Shown: positions 32,850 to 41,308 of the stretch, in pieces
Position numbering within the stretch: position 1 is the first letter of the stretch
How the letters are laid out: every line of letters begins with the position of its first letter
NCBI RefSeq assembly: GCF_001507435.1
Contig: NZ_LMWH01000278.1
Span: 1 to 64,000 of the forward strand
Direction of reading: 5' to 3'
Source: Streptomyces sp. NRRL F-5122
Lineage (GTDB): Bacteria; Actinomycetota; Actinomycetes; Streptomycetales; Streptomycetaceae
Length of the DNA stretch: 64,000 nt
Made by a program: the position numbers and the translations under genes
The notes under the pieces: generated by a model
The model's database searches: none
The model's input: only the letters and a program-made list of their open reading frames with translations
What the model was told of the DNA's origin: nothing

Positions 32850-33701
32850 TTACCAGCGGACCGCCGAGATCAGTCCGCCGGGCCGCTCCTCGCGCTGCGG
32901 CGGGGTGCTGATCGGGCGGCCGTAGGCGGCAGCGCGCTCGCGCAGGGTGTGGCTGTCGGCCTCCCAGCCGTGCCCGGCCAGCCAGCCCACCGGGTCGTCG
33001 GGCATCTCCGAGACCCACATGGACGCCGCCGATCCCGGCACGGCGTCCGCGCCGAAGCGCTCAATCACGCCGCGCGAGCCCAATGTCAGCCCCATCCGGC
33101 TGCCTGCCGCCGACTGCGCGCTGATCCGGGCCAGCAGCAGTTCCACCGCGTCCTCGGGCAGATAGATCAGCAGTCCTTCGGCGATCCACGCGGTCGGCAC
33201 GGTCGGGTCGTGCCCTGCGGCGGCCAGCGCGCCTGGCCAGTCCTCACGCAGATCCACCGCGACGGTGATCCGCTCGCAGCGTGCGACGGCCCGCTCCTGG
33301 CGCAGCACCGAAGCCTTGAAGTCCAGTGGCGCGGCGGTGTCGACCTCGAACAGCCGGGTGCCCTCGGGCCAGTCCATCCGGAAGGCCCGGCTGTCCATGC
33401 CGGCTCCGAGCAGCACGACCTGCCGGACCCCGGACGCGGAGGCCTGCTGCAACAGGTCGTCGAGGAACTTCGTCCTGATGACGATGGAGAACGACACGGC
33501 CAGTCGACGGCGGCGCGCGGCCTCGTCATCGGGCAGCGGCGGCGAGGAGGGCCATAGGCCACCGGCGGTGGCGAAGGCCTGTGCCAGTGGGTCGCGGAAC
33601 AGCGCGTTCTCCCGCTCGGTCTCCAGCGCCCGCACCCTGGCCACCCCGACCGCCGTGGCCCACACTCCCGACGGCTGCACCCGCTCCTGCTCATCAGTCA
33701 C
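32850..33701 (-). CDS. SAM-dependent methyltransferase, PPM/leucine carboxyl methyltransferase family
   Basis: The 283-residue protein matches the large actinobacterial family of putative O-methyltransferases (PF04072-type): VWATAVGVARVRALETEREN, LFRDPLAQAFATAG, IVIRTKFLDDLLQQASASGV, then the SAM-binding VVLLGAGMDSRAFRMDWPEG, LFEVDTAAPLDFKASVLRQE, VAVDLREDWPGAL and PTAWIAEGLLIYLPEDAVEL. The substrates of this family are mostly unknown; some make polyketide methyl esters. The ATG at 33701 begins the conserved part. It stands alone between a pseudogene and a transposase relic. Confidence 0.87.
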   Translation of the reverse strand: MTDEQERVQPSGVWATAVGVARVRALETERENALFRDPLAQAFATAGGLWPSSPPLPDDEAARRRRLAVSFSIVIRTKFLDDLLQQASASGVRQVVLLGAGMDSRAFRMDWPEGTRLFEVDTAAPLDFKASVLRQERAVARCERITVAVDLREDWPGALAAAGHDPTVPTAWIAEGLLIYLPEDAVELLLARISAQSAAGSRMGLTLGSRGVIERFGADAVPGSAASMWVSEMPDDPVGWLAGHGWEADSHTLRERAAAYGRPISTPPQREERPGGLISAVRW

Positions 33702-33809
33702 CGCGTCAGCCTAGATGATCGATTCCAAGGGGGCTGATGAGTACCGGTGGTCAAAGTTCAGTGGCAACCGAACGAGATTCGCTATCACAGGACAGACTGG
33801 TAGACCGAC

Positions 33810-34545
33810 TTGTATGACGAGGCGCAACTGAGTGACAACGAATGGGAGTTCGTTGAGCCGTACTTGCCGATCGGTCAGTACGGGCCGTACCCCGAGGGCT
33901 GCGGCAGCAGTTCGAGGGTGTGGTCTGGAGGTTCAGGGTCGGCGGGCAGTTGCGTGAGATACCGCGGGAGTTCGGTGCCTGGTCGACCGTTTCGAACCGC
34001 TTCCGGCAGTGGCGTGACGCGGGTGTCTTCGAGGCTCTACTGGAGGGCCTGGTCGCGGAAGCCGCGAAGCGGGGCGAGGTGGACTTGTCCTTGGTCAGCG
34101 TCGACTCCACCACCGCGCGCGCTCACCACGACGCTGCCGGGATGCACCTGGGCCAGGACGTGCTCGCCGCTCTGGAGGAGGCAGCCGCTGAGGAGAAAAA
34201 GAACAGGTCAAAGGGGACGACCCTGAAGGACAGAACGGACTGGATGCCGAAGTGGATCCCGAGCGGGAAGAGCGGCGGCGCATCCGGTGCCAGCAAAAAC
34301 TCCGGCTGAAGGCCGCCCTCCTCGGACGCTCGCGGGGCGGGCAGACCGGCAAGGTCCACCTCGCCGCCGACCGCAAGTGCCGCCCGCCGGCGTTCGTCCT
34401 GACCGCTGGGCAGGCAGCCGACAGCCCGCAGTTCGTCCCGGTGCTGAAGAAGATCCGGGTCCGGGGCCCTCGCCGTGGGCGCATTGGGGCGTGTGCGCAG
34501 GCCCTCGACGCCCTCGATACCAGGCGTAGTAGGCCTGCCGGCTGA
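33810..34545 (+). pseudogene. IS5-family transposase relic with several frame changes
   Basis: Three frames are needed. The first has MYDEAQLSDNEWEFVEPYLP. The second has FEGVVWRFRVGGQLREIPRE, GVFEALLEGLVAEAAKRGEV, LSLVSVDSTTARAHHDAAGM with the first catalytic Asp, and LAALEEAAAEEKKNRSKG. The third has ALLGRSRGGQTGKVHLAADR and PPAFVLTAGQAADSPQFVPV. The region carrying the catalytic Glu is missing. It runs directly into an IS481-type fragment on the other strand. It is certainly inactive. Confidence 0.75.
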
Positions 34546-34702
34546 TCCCGAAGCACCTGCAGGACACGGTGCCGTTCCCGGTGACCTCTTCCGGCGGGCG
34601 TATAACGGCCAGACGCCGCTTGGCCTCACGGTCAAGCGGCGGGGTGAGAGGCGTCGACTTCGACGTGTAGATCTCCGTGGTGATGGGAGACCCAGGTGCC
34701 AA
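34530..34702 (-). pseudogene. N-terminal fragment of an IS481-type transposase
   Basis: The minus strand reads ITTEIYTSKSTPLTPPLDRE, AKRRLAVIRPPEEVTGNGTV and SCRCFGISRQAYYAWYRG. This is the usual start and first helix-turn-helix of IS481-type transposases in Streptomyces (LTPPLDRxAKLRLAVLRHxEEVTGNVALTCRYYGISRQxYY.W). It ends at the junction with the IS5 relic, so one element truncated the other. Confidence 0.55.
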
Positions 34703-34751
34703 CGATGATCGTCAGTTTTGGAAGCTGCTCCGGGTCATGACGTGTCGAGGC

Positions 34752-36143
34752 TCATGCAACGGGTGCGGGGCTGTGAGCTCCTGTAGCGCCTCGGGTGAGC
34801 GCCTGTTCTGCCTGTGCGAGTCTGCGGATTGCTTGAGTCAGCTGATCCTGAGGAAGTGTGTACGGAAGTCGGATGTTGCGTTCGAACGCGCCTCCGATCC
34901 CGAATCGCGGTCCGGCTGCGATTGTCACTCCGTAGTCCGGCGCGATCGCGGCCAACCGTGAGCTGATGGGCTGGGGGAATGTTGCCCATAGCGTCAGGCC
35001 GCCGGCTGGTTGAGGGACGTGGAGGTCGGGCAGGTCCTCGGTAAGTGCCTGGCGCAGTACGTCGCGTTGCGATCTCAGTTGCTCGAGCGTGCCGGGCCGC
35101 TGGGTCTGGTCCTCGTCCAGGAGGATGGCTGTGGCGAGTTGCTCGACGACAGGGGTGCCGAGGTCTGTGGCGTGACGGGTCTGTTGGACGCGTTCCAGGA
35201 GAGAGGGCGTCGCGCGGATCCAGCCGATGCGCAGGCCGCCCCAGATGCTTTTGGAAACCGAGCCGATGCTGATGGCGGTCGGCATGTGGATCGCGAAGGG
35301 GTCCGGGCTTGCGCGGTCCAGGGCCAGGTCGGTCATGGTTTCGTCGATGACTGTGGGACAGGCGAGCTTGAGGCTTTGGCGGGCGCTCGTAGGCATGCAC
35401 AGCCCTGTCGGATTGTGAAAGTCAGGTATCAGGTAGGCCAGAGTCGCGATTCGGCCCGCTGCGTGGAGTTGCGCCGTATCCCAGCCTGAAGATGCCACGG
35501 CGACGGGTAGAAGACGAGCCCGCACCTCGGTGAACGTGCTGATCGCGTGCGGGTAGGTCGGATGGTCGATCAGGACCTGGTCGCGTGGCGACAGGAGTGT
35601 TCGCGCCAGGAGGGCAAGCGCGTGCTGCGCGCCGTTGGTGATCAGGATGTGATCGGGCGGCGTGGGCAGTCCGCGCCGTTGATACCAGTGGGCCACCGCT
35701 TCGCGCAGCTCTGCGGTGCCGTTTCGGTCGTAGCCGTGCCGCTCGAAGTGTCGTGGCAGCTGTTCGAGAGCGGCTGCGAACGCAGCGTGGAGGATTTCGA
35801 CAGGCGCGGGGGGAGCCGCGAAGGACAGGTCGATGGTCGCCGAATTCGTGCCGGACCGGCGCTCGGGGGGCGGGTCATCGGGGAGCCGCACGGTCGCCTT
35901 GGCGCGCGCCCGTGTGGCCAGGTATCCGTGCTCGACCAGAGTGCGGTATGCGGCGCCGACGGTGGTTCTGCTGGTGGAGAGGGCGGTGGCCAGGTCTCGC
36001 TCGCTGGGCAGGGTAGAGCCGAGGGGGAGGCGGCCGTCCAGGACCAGCAGCCGCAGCCTGTCGGAGAGGCGTTGATGCGCCGGCCCGGGCCCTTCCTGCC
36101 AGGTCCCCAGCATGCGTGCCACCACGTGCGAAGTTACTTTCAC
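34752..36143 (-). CDS. yczR: MocR-type regulator (GntR wing helix fused to PLP aminotransferase), YczR-like
   Basis: The 463-residue protein has an N-terminal GntR-type winged helix (about 20-90: LSDRLRLLVLDGRLPLGSTL, PSERDLATALSTSRTTVGAA, YRTLVEHGYLATRARAKATV). A fold-type-I aminotransferase-like domain follows: ILITNGAQHALALLARTLLS, LAYLIPDFHNPTGLCM, VIDETMTDLALD and the PLP lysine in ISIGSVSKSIWGGLRIGWIR. MocR proteins use PLP as sensor rather than for catalysis. Its divergent neighbour 61 bases away is a YczE-type membrane protein, the partner known for the YczR subgroup. It probably activates or represses that gene. Start 36143 (MKVTSHVV) fits the family. Confidence 0.9.
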   Translation of the reverse strand: MKVTSHVVARMLGTWQEGPGPAHQRLSDRLRLLVLDGRLPLGSTLPSERDLATALSTSRTTVGAAYRTLVEHGYLATRARAKATVRLPDDPPPERRSGTNSATIDLSFAAPPAPVEILHAAFAAALEQLPRHFERHGYDRNGTAELREAVAHWYQRRGLPTPPDHILITNGAQHALALLARTLLSPRDQVLIDHPTYPHAISTFTEVRARLLPVAVASSGWDTAQLHAAGRIATLAYLIPDFHNPTGLCMPTSARQSLKLACPTVIDETMTDLALDRASPDPFAIHMPTAISIGSVSKSIWGGLRIGWIRATPSLLERVQQTRHATDLGTPVVEQLATAILLDEDQTQRPGTLEQLRSQRDVLRQALTEDLPDLHVPQPAGGLTLWATFPQPISSRLAAIAPDYGVTIAAGPRFGIGGAFERNIRLPYTLPQDQLTQAIRRLAQAEQALTRGATGAHSPAPVA

Positions 36144-36204
36144 CCAGCCAGCCTAACCAATCTGGCTATGGAATCCAGGTCCAGATGCCTCTCAGGCTTG
36201 CCTT
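36144..36204. promoter_or_regulatory. Divergent promoter and candidate YczR operator
   Basis: The 61 bases contain closely spaced repeats: CCAGCCAGCC (36145-36154), ATCTGGCTATGG and AATCCAGGTCCAGATG with two direct CCAG copies. MocR regulators bind direct repeats, so these are the obvious candidates. TATGGAAT could be an extended -10 for the membrane protein gene. Confidence 0.45.
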
Positions 36205-36966
36205 ATGGCACCTCCTGCGTCCGTTGCACGCACCCCCATCCCGGCTGGCCACGACCAGCCCGCCCTGAACCGTATGAACACCTTCGCCCAAATTCAGGCG
36301 GGGCGAAAGGTGCGTCGCATCCCCCAGCTCTTGCTCGGCTTGGTGGGGTACGGGGCCGCCGTGATGACACTCGTACAGTCCGGTCTGGGAGCAGCCAGCT
36401 GGAACGTGCTCACGGAGGGCACCGCCGAGGCCCTTGGCATCTCCTTCGGCTGGACGACAAACCTGATCTCGCTTCTTGTGCTTCTCCTGTGGATTCCTCT
36501 GCGGGAACTGCCCGGCCTGGGCACACTCCTCAACGTGGCCATCGTCGGCTTCGCCGCGGATGCCACCGCCACCGTGCTCCCTCACCCCCAAGGGACACTC
36601 GCTGAGATCGGATACCTCGCACTCGGCCTCATCGCACTGGCCTTCTTCGACGCGCTCTACCTCGGTGCACAGTTCGGAGCGGGCCCCCGCGACGGCATCA
36701 TGACCGGGCTTGTCCGGCTCACCCGCCTACCCATCGCGGCGGTGCGCACCGGCATCGAAATCACCGTCGCCACCGCCGGCTGGCTTCTCGGGGGAACTGT
36801 CGGAGTCGGAACCGTGCTTATCGCACTATTCATGGGGCCCCTCGTCGGCTACTTCCTGCCGCGGGTAGCGGTTCGCCTCCCTCCCGGTGCTGCAGACGAA
36901 CGGGCCGAGTCGTCGTGGGCCGCCGAGCAGCCAATCGCTTCTGGCTACGAGCAGCAGATCAGTTAA
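36205..36966 (+). CDS. yczE: YczE/YyaS/YitT-family integral membrane protein
   Basis: The 253-residue protein has five or six membrane segments: RIPQLLLGLVGYGAAVMTLV, NLISLLVLLLWIPLRELPG, LLNVAIVGFAADATATV, IGYLALGLIALAFFDALYLG and TVGVGTVLIALFMGPLVGYF. Conserved GLGAASWNVLTEGTAEALGI and LGAQFGAGPRDGIMTGL mark the YczE group. The function of these proteins is unknown; transport linked to vitamin B6 has been suggested from their genomic link to PLP-sensing regulators. A second ATG at 36274 is possible because the first 23 residues are not hydrophobic. It is regulated most likely by the divergent MocR protein. Confidence 0.88.
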   Translation: MAPPASVARTPIPAGHDQPALNRMNTFAQIQAGRKVRRIPQLLLGLVGYGAAVMTLVQSGLGAASWNVLTEGTAEALGISFGWTTNLISLLVLLLWIPLRELPGLGTLLNVAIVGFAADATATVLPHPQGTLAEIGYLALGLIALAFFDALYLGAQFGAGPRDGIMTGLVRLTRLPIAAVRTGIEITVATAGWLLGGTVGVGTVLIALFMGPLVGYFLPRVAVRLPPGAADERAESSWAAEQPIASGYEQQIS

Positions 36967-37180
36967 AGCCACACTCGACACCCGTGGGCGGGTGAACCAT
37001 ACGAAGAGCTCACCACCTCCCGCAGAACAACGTAGGGGTCAGTTGGCTACCCGCGAGGCCTGCGCCGATGCCGGGGCCGGCTGTCGTCGCTTGTCGACGT
37101 CGGTTCGCCTCGGACGGCCCAGGCAGGGCCCGGCAACCAGGACACTCGGCACTGATGGGCGTCGCCTCGGCGAACCGATA
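36967..37180. other. Intergenic stretch without a supported gene
   Basis: Nothing recognised. It separates convergent genes and may hold terminators, but I see no long perfect stem. Confidence 0.35.
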
Positions 37181-37828
37181 TCAGGCCAGCCGGTGCAGAA
37201 GGGAGTCGCGCTGATCCTGCTCGACCTCGGCGAGGGTCAAGTCGGGGTCGCGCTGATGAGCAAGAGCGACCTCGGCCGGCGTCGGCTGCTCCTCCTTGAG
37301 CGGCCATGCCTCGGGGCGCCAAACCTTCGACCGCACGAACGCCTTGGCGCAGTGGACGTAGACTTCGTCGGCCCGCACGACCAGCGCAGTCTTCGGCGGC
37401 TTGCCGACCGGGGTCAGCCGCGCAAGCAGGTCCCCATCGGCCGTGATCCAGGCTGCGCCGTTGACACGAAGCGTCGTGTCCCGGCCGGGGATGACGAAGT
37501 TGAGCCCGGCGTGCCCGTTGGCCAGGATGTTGCGATAGCTGTCGAGCCGGTTGTTCCCCGTCGCGTCCGGAATCACGACGTGACGCTCGTCGAGGACCGT
37601 GACGAAACCGGGGGTGCCGCCCCGAGGGGCCACGTCACAGCGGCCCTCGGCATCACTGGTGGCGACGAACACCACGGGCGAGACCGCAATGAGACGGCGC
37701 GACATCTCGTCGATGTGGTCGAGTTCTTTGCGTACCGCCCGCTCTCCGGGGTCGGCGTACAGCTCTCGGAGCTGCGCTTCACTGGTCAGAGCTCGGGGTA
37801 CCAAGGAGTCATCCACTCTGGCGATCAT
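37181..37828 (-). CDS. Pyridoxamine 5'-phosphate oxidase-like FMN protein (MSMEG_1061-type)
   Basis: The 215-residue split-barrel flavoprotein has SRRLIAVSPVVFVATSDAEG, RCDVAPRGGTPGFVTVLDER, VVIPDATGNNRLDSYRNILA, NGHAGLNFVIPGRDTTLRVN and GAAWITADGDLLARL. It then has a lysine/acidic tail (VYVHCAKAFVRSKVWRPEAW). This arrangement matches the MSMEG_1061 subgroup of PPOX-fold proteins, which bind FMN or F420. The reaction is not known. It may be linked to the PLP theme of the neighbouring MocR/YczE pair, but that is conjecture. ATG 37828 is preferred over an ATG-like start at 37849 because the conserved part begins with MIARVDD. Confidence 0.83.
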   Translation of the reverse strand: MIARVDDSLVPRALTSEAQLRELYADPGERAVRKELDHIDEMSRRLIAVSPVVFVATSDAEGRCDVAPRGGTPGFVTVLDERHVVIPDATGNNRLDSYRNILANGHAGLNFVIPGRDTTLRVNGAAWITADGDLLARLTPVGKPPKTALVVRADEVYVHCAKAFVRSKVWRPEAWPLKEEQPTPAEVALAHQRDPDLTLAEVEQDQRDSLLHRLA

Positions 37829-37961
37829 AGCTCTGCGGGTCGAAGCCAAGAAGGGCGAGCCCGCGGCCAGCGGAGCAATCCAGTGTCAGGTCGAACCTCT
37901 GGTATGACGCCACTACGTCCGCGAATAGCCCCCGCGGCGGGACACCTGGCCGTGTAGAGGC

Positions 37962-38726
37962 TCAGCCAGCGACGAGTACGGCGACTGTCGAGTCGAACAA
38001 ATCGTTCAGTGCCTCGTACGCAGCCGCGTCGGCGAGCCCCTTTGGCTCCCAAGCCTCCTCAGCCAGCGAGTCCATCACGACGAAGCCGGTCGCGAAGGCG
38101 ATGCCTCGGTACTGGGCCACTGCTGCCAGGGATGCGGCTTCCATCTCGACGGTGAGCACACCTTCGGCCCGATAGGCCAGCACTTCCTGGCGAGTCTCCC
38201 GATAGACCGCATCGGTCGTCCAAGTGCCGCCCACCTGCACTCGGCGTCCGCGCCTCTTGAGCATGTCGATCAACTCGGCTGTCAGCTCCTCGTGCGGCCG
38301 CACGTAGCGATCGGACTCCAGGTAGTGGTGCGAGACGCCCTCATCCCGTACAGCCCGGTCACAGACCACCACGTCGCCAGGAACCTGGTCGACGCAGAGC
38401 CCACCAGCGCCACCAATGCTCACCACGCGCCGGGCACCCGCGGCGATGGCCTCCTCCAGTACGGACGCGGCGGCCGGGCCGCCGATACCGAATCCGCTCA
38501 ACAAACCGACTTGCTTGCTCGCCACCTCCACGACGTGGAACTCGCCGAAGAAAGCTTCGAAGCGTCGTGATTCGTATCGTTCCAGGACCTCACGTCGAAG
38601 TCTGGCGCTGTACATCATCACGACGGCGTCCGGTACCACTTGCTGCCGAAGGGCGTGGCGCAGAGTGTCGCGGGGCTGGAAGAGCGCCGGCAAGGCGTGC
38701 TTGCCCGGATGATTGGGGAAGGCCAT
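37962..38726 (-). CDS. Nucleoside phosphorylase (purine/uridine phosphorylase family)
   Basis: The 254-residue protein has the NP-I fold signatures: FGIGGPAAASVLEEAIAAGA, RRVVSIGGAGGLCVDQVPGD (phosphate- and nucleoside-site loop), VVVCDRAVRDEGVSHHYLES and the nucleoside-binding LTVEMEAASLAAVAQYRGIA (V-E-M-E). It splits nucleosides with phosphate into base and ribose-1-phosphate. The base specificity is not clear by eye. MEAASL with GFVVMDSLAEEAW resembles uridine-phosphorylase-like members found in Streptomyces. The start at 38726 gives a normal length. It lies 133 bases upstream of the PPOX gene on the same strand and may share its transcript. Confidence 0.87.
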   Translation of the reverse strand: MAFPNHPGKHALPALFQPRDTLRHALRQQVVPDAVVMMYSARLRREVLERYESRRFEAFFGEFHVVEVASKQVGLLSGFGIGGPAAASVLEEAIAAGARRVVSIGGAGGLCVDQVPGDVVVCDRAVRDEGVSHHYLESDRYVRPHEELTAELIDMLKRRGRRVQVGGTWTTDAVYRETRQEVLAYRAEGVLTVEMEAASLAAVAQYRGIAFATGFVVMDSLAEEAWEPKGLADAAAYEALNDLFDSTVAVLVAG

Positions 38727-39138
38727 GCGCCATGGTCGGCATCAACTCGTGCACAGGGCAAGCGGATTGCCGTGGCCACGGGCGTACCGGCCTTCGACAC
38801 CCGCTGCAGGAGTTCGAACCCGCGGTGGCACGACCGCGCGAAACGAGCCCTCGTGGCTGATGGGGCCTTCCCTCCGAATCGCTGTTGTCACCCTCGTTCG
38901 GCATCGTTGATGTCGACCGGTGATATCGGCCGAACGGGTTGTGCATTGATGGGCAGTGCTTTTACCGGCCGTTGCCGCAGGTCTCGCCCGCCGCGGCGCA
39001 CCAACGGGCCGTTGCCGTACGCAAGGCGCCTCCCCCAGCCAGGATCCGTCCGCGCCGGTCGCCCCGGCCAACCAGGCGATCGCGGATCACATGACGATGC
39101 CGTACATGGTCCAGCCGCAGCAGGTCGTGGGTGTCGAC
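38727..39138. other. Degenerate stretch without a supported gene
   Basis: No intact gene is seen. The right part is probably decayed IS605 tnpB sequence, since a tnpB start abuts it at 39249. The left part shows nothing recognisable. Confidence 0.35.
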
Positions 39139-39249
39139 GCGGTCGCGCAGGCAGTCGTTCCACACCACCCGGGCACACCCGAACGCCTGCGCCGACGCAC
39201 GGCGCTGCAGCGCGTCCGGATGGGCCCGGTAGGTGTAACGGAGCTGCAC
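39139..39249 (-). pseudogene. N-terminal scrap of an IS200/IS605 TnpB (OrfB)
   Basis: From a GTG at 39249 the minus strand reads MQLRYTYRAHPDALQRRASA, then QAFGCARVVWNDCLRDR. This is the classical start of TnpB proteins (LRY.YR.YPt..Q...L...FGCARvVwNd.L). The guide-RNA nuclease domains that should follow are missing. It is divergent from a broken tnpA 80 bases away, the normal arrangement of an IS605-type element. Confidence 0.7.
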
Positions 39250-39301
39250 ACACGAGACCTTATGACGATTGGCCTCATGGATTGTGCAGGATGACTACAG
39301 G

Positions 39302-39537
39302 CGTGGCAGGCGCGTCGATTCGACGATGCACGTGCACTTGGTCTTCGTGACGAAGTACAGCGTGAGGTGTTCAACGACGAGATGCTGACACGCTGCGAAG
39401 AGGAGTTCACCGGCCGGATCAACCGCGATCTCATCCACGGGCACCTGAGGTCGCCCTCATACTTCTCCGCGTCGTGCGGCCGAGCACCATTGTCGATCGT
39501 GCGCCAGTACTTCGAGCAGCAAAAACGTCCGCTCTAA
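39302..39537 (+). pseudogene. IS200-type TnpA, internally deleted and frameshifted
   Basis: From ATG 39326 it reads MHVHLVFVTKYSVR. After a frame change it reads VFNDEMLTRCEEEFTGRINR and LIHGHLRSPSYFSASCGRAP, then LSIVRQYFEQQKRPL-stop. Both ends match the Y1 HUH transposase TnpA. The middle, including the HUH motif and about 60 residues, is deleted. The catalytic-Tyr region before RQYFEQQ is retained. It cannot be active on its own. Confidence 0.8.
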
Positions 39538-39571
39538 GGTGCACGTCAGAGCAGCCTTGAGATGCATTCAT

Positions 39572-39591
39572 CCCCGGCGTGAACGCCGGGG
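39572..39591. repeat. Perfect hairpin at the right end of the IS200/IS605 relic
   Basis: CCCCGGCG (39572-39579), TGAA loop, CGCCGGGG (39584-39591), 35 bases after the tnpA stop. IS200/IS605 elements carry such subterminal hairpins, which the transposase recognises on single-stranded DNA. It could also act as a terminator because CTTTCT follows. Confidence 0.65.
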
Positions 39592-39874
39592 CTTTCTGCA
39601 AGGAACTCGGTAACTCCTCGAGCCCCAAGGGCAGGTCAATCAACGGCTCGGCATCTATCAGACCGCGTTTGAGATCTGCAGCAGTGCTGGCCAGGTGGTG
39701 TACCACACGCGGAAGTCTGTTCCTGGGGGCCAAGCCGTGTCTTCCCGGCAGCGTTGCCCATGATGATCAGGCGTGAGAAGGTGCCGCAGCGGGAGTCGCC
39801 GAGGGCCACCCCCGTCCCACGGCACTCACAGGTGACCTCCACCCTCGCACGGCGGAAGGACAAGCCCGCTCACC

Positions 39875-40420
39875 ATGGCCGAAACCCCCGACGACATCCC
39901 CGGGATAGCCAGCGAGGGCCACTTCGCGGCATTCGTCCACCGATACCAACCCCTCGACCTGTTCGCCCGATTCCTCGGCAACCCGTTCGAGCTTCTGTGC
40001 GGCCAGGCCCAGTGCGCCCTCGAAGCGCACGATCGCGGGACCGTGCTGGAACGACTGGTGATCACCGGCCCGCCGTATCCCCTCGCGGACACCCACCTCG
40101 ACTGGGACGACCCGGTGCCGGAGAGCCGGTACATCATCACCCGGGTCGCCCTGTTCGCCCCCGTCACTCTCGGGGTGTGGACCCCCGCCGTCGGCGCTCA
40201 CGTCCTGCAGGGCGCACTGACCTGCGTCATCGCCAACCTCAACCAGCCCGAAGACGACCGCATGGTGCGATCCTGGCTCGACCTGGACGAGCACACCCCG
40301 AGCCGCCTCCTGAAACCCGACAGTGACCTGCTCCGCAGCCGCCTGTTCAGCGTCGGCGAATGGCTCCCCACCGACTACCCGCACGGATCCCCCGAGCGGG
40401 AGGGCCGGAGCACGACCTGA
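39875..40420 (+). CDS. Hypothetical protein
   Basis: The 181-residue protein has coding-like third positions throughout and a plausible ATG with GGAAGGA about 14 bases upstream. It reads as a compact globular protein with no membrane segment: HFAAFVHRYQPLDLFARFLG, ELLCGQAQCALEAHDRGTVL, TGPPYPLADTHLDWDDPVPE, TLGVWTPAVGAHVLQGALTC and RMVRSWLDLDEHTPSRLLKP. I do not recognise the family. It lies between an IS605 relic and a kinase, in an area where most other genes are broken. Confidence 0.65.
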   Translation: MAETPDDIPGIASEGHFAAFVHRYQPLDLFARFLGNPFELLCGQAQCALEAHDRGTVLERLVITGPPYPLADTHLDWDDPVPESRYIITRVALFAPVTLGVWTPAVGAHVLQGALTCVIANLNQPEDDRMVRSWLDLDEHTPSRLLKPDSDLLRSRLFSVGEWLPTDYPHGSPEREGRSTT

Positions 40421-40659
40421 CGTGACCCTCCAGAGTCAGGCTCGCGGCTCGGTCCAAAGCGGCCGACTCGCCCTCTCCTCCAACCACCGGGTGAGCCACT
40501 GCGACCACGCCTATCCCCGCCCCCCGCTGGGCCGGCAGTAACACTGGTCACGTCCGAACAGCACCCTCAAGCGGCCTCAGCTGAATTACTGATCGTTTCA
40601 ATATGAGCTGGTGGGGAGCTTGGCGTGGGGATGTGCCGTAGGTGAGCCGCCACGAGTGG

Positions 40660-41298
40660 TCACTGACCGCAGGATGACCGTCCCACCGCGGTCTGCGCGT
40701 CGGCTGCTGCGAGCACGATGTCAGCCAGTTCTGTGGCGGACTGTCCGCCTCCCGCGTCGATGCGATCCAGGCCCAGCCTGTCGATGGCATCGATCATGAG
40801 TGTCTGGTAGCGCTCAGTGCGGGCCAGGAACTTGTCCATCAGGACCTGTTCCTCGTCTGTGGCTGCTTCATAGCAGCCCGCCGCGTGCACGCGGGCGCGT
40901 ACTACGGAGTCGTCGGTGGTGAGCCACACGGCGGCCGTGCGCGGGATCTGCAGCCTCGCGACGCGGACGGGCCAGAGTGCCGACCCCTCCAGAATCAGGC
41001 CCGTTCTGCCGCGGTCCTCGGTCGCCCGGGCCGTGATCAGCTCTTCGATGCGGGGCCACAGTCCATCGTAGTGGCCGAGAACAGACGTGATCAGTTCGTC
41101 CACCGTGAGTGATCCGTAGTGCTCGGCGACGTGCGCCGGCACCTCCCACTCCGGGGTTCTCCAGGGTCGCCCAGGGTGCCGGGCCAGCCGGTCAGTGCTC
41201 AGGCACTCGAACCCGAGCTTCTCCGCCACCACTTGGGCAACGGTCGACTTGCCAACATTCGACGTCCCGCCGATCAGAACCACCCGTACATCACGCAC
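40660..41298 (-). CDS. P-loop kinase-like ATPase (small-molecule kinase, 2-phosphoglycerate-kinase-like)
   Basis: The 212-residue protein begins with a strand and Walker A loop, VRVVLIGGTSNVGKSTVAQV (GGTSNVGKST). It then has LGFECLSTDRLARHPGRPWR, where the Asp fits the substrate-binding D-x-x-x-R of small-molecule kinases, and RTGLILEGSALWPVRVARLQ. A lid-like RARVHAAGCYEAATDEEQVL follows. The fold is that of nucleoside or phosphoglycerate kinases. GGTSNVGKST is typical of the 2-phosphoglycerate-kinase-like group, but the substrate is uncertain. The GTG at 41298 lies only 10 bases after a transposase stop codon, so the native promoter may be lost and transcription may come from the relic. Confidence 0.75.
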   Translation of the reverse strand: MRDVRVVLIGGTSNVGKSTVAQVVAEKLGFECLSTDRLARHPGRPWRTPEWEVPAHVAEHYGSLTVDELITSVLGHYDGLWPRIEELITARATEDRGRTGLILEGSALWPVRVARLQIPRTAAVWLTTDDSVVRARVHAAGCYEAATDEEQVLMDKFLARTERYQTLMIDAIDRLGLDRIDAGGGQSATELADIVLAAADAQTAVGRSSCGQ

Positions 41299-41308
41299 GC
41301 CAACGACC

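Noticed and set aside
38810..38835. GGAGTTCGAACCCGCGG, resembling a tRNA T-arm or attachment site
   Set aside because: The bases flanking TTCGAAC do not pair to form a 5-bp stem on either strand, and no acceptor or anticodon arm is present nearby.
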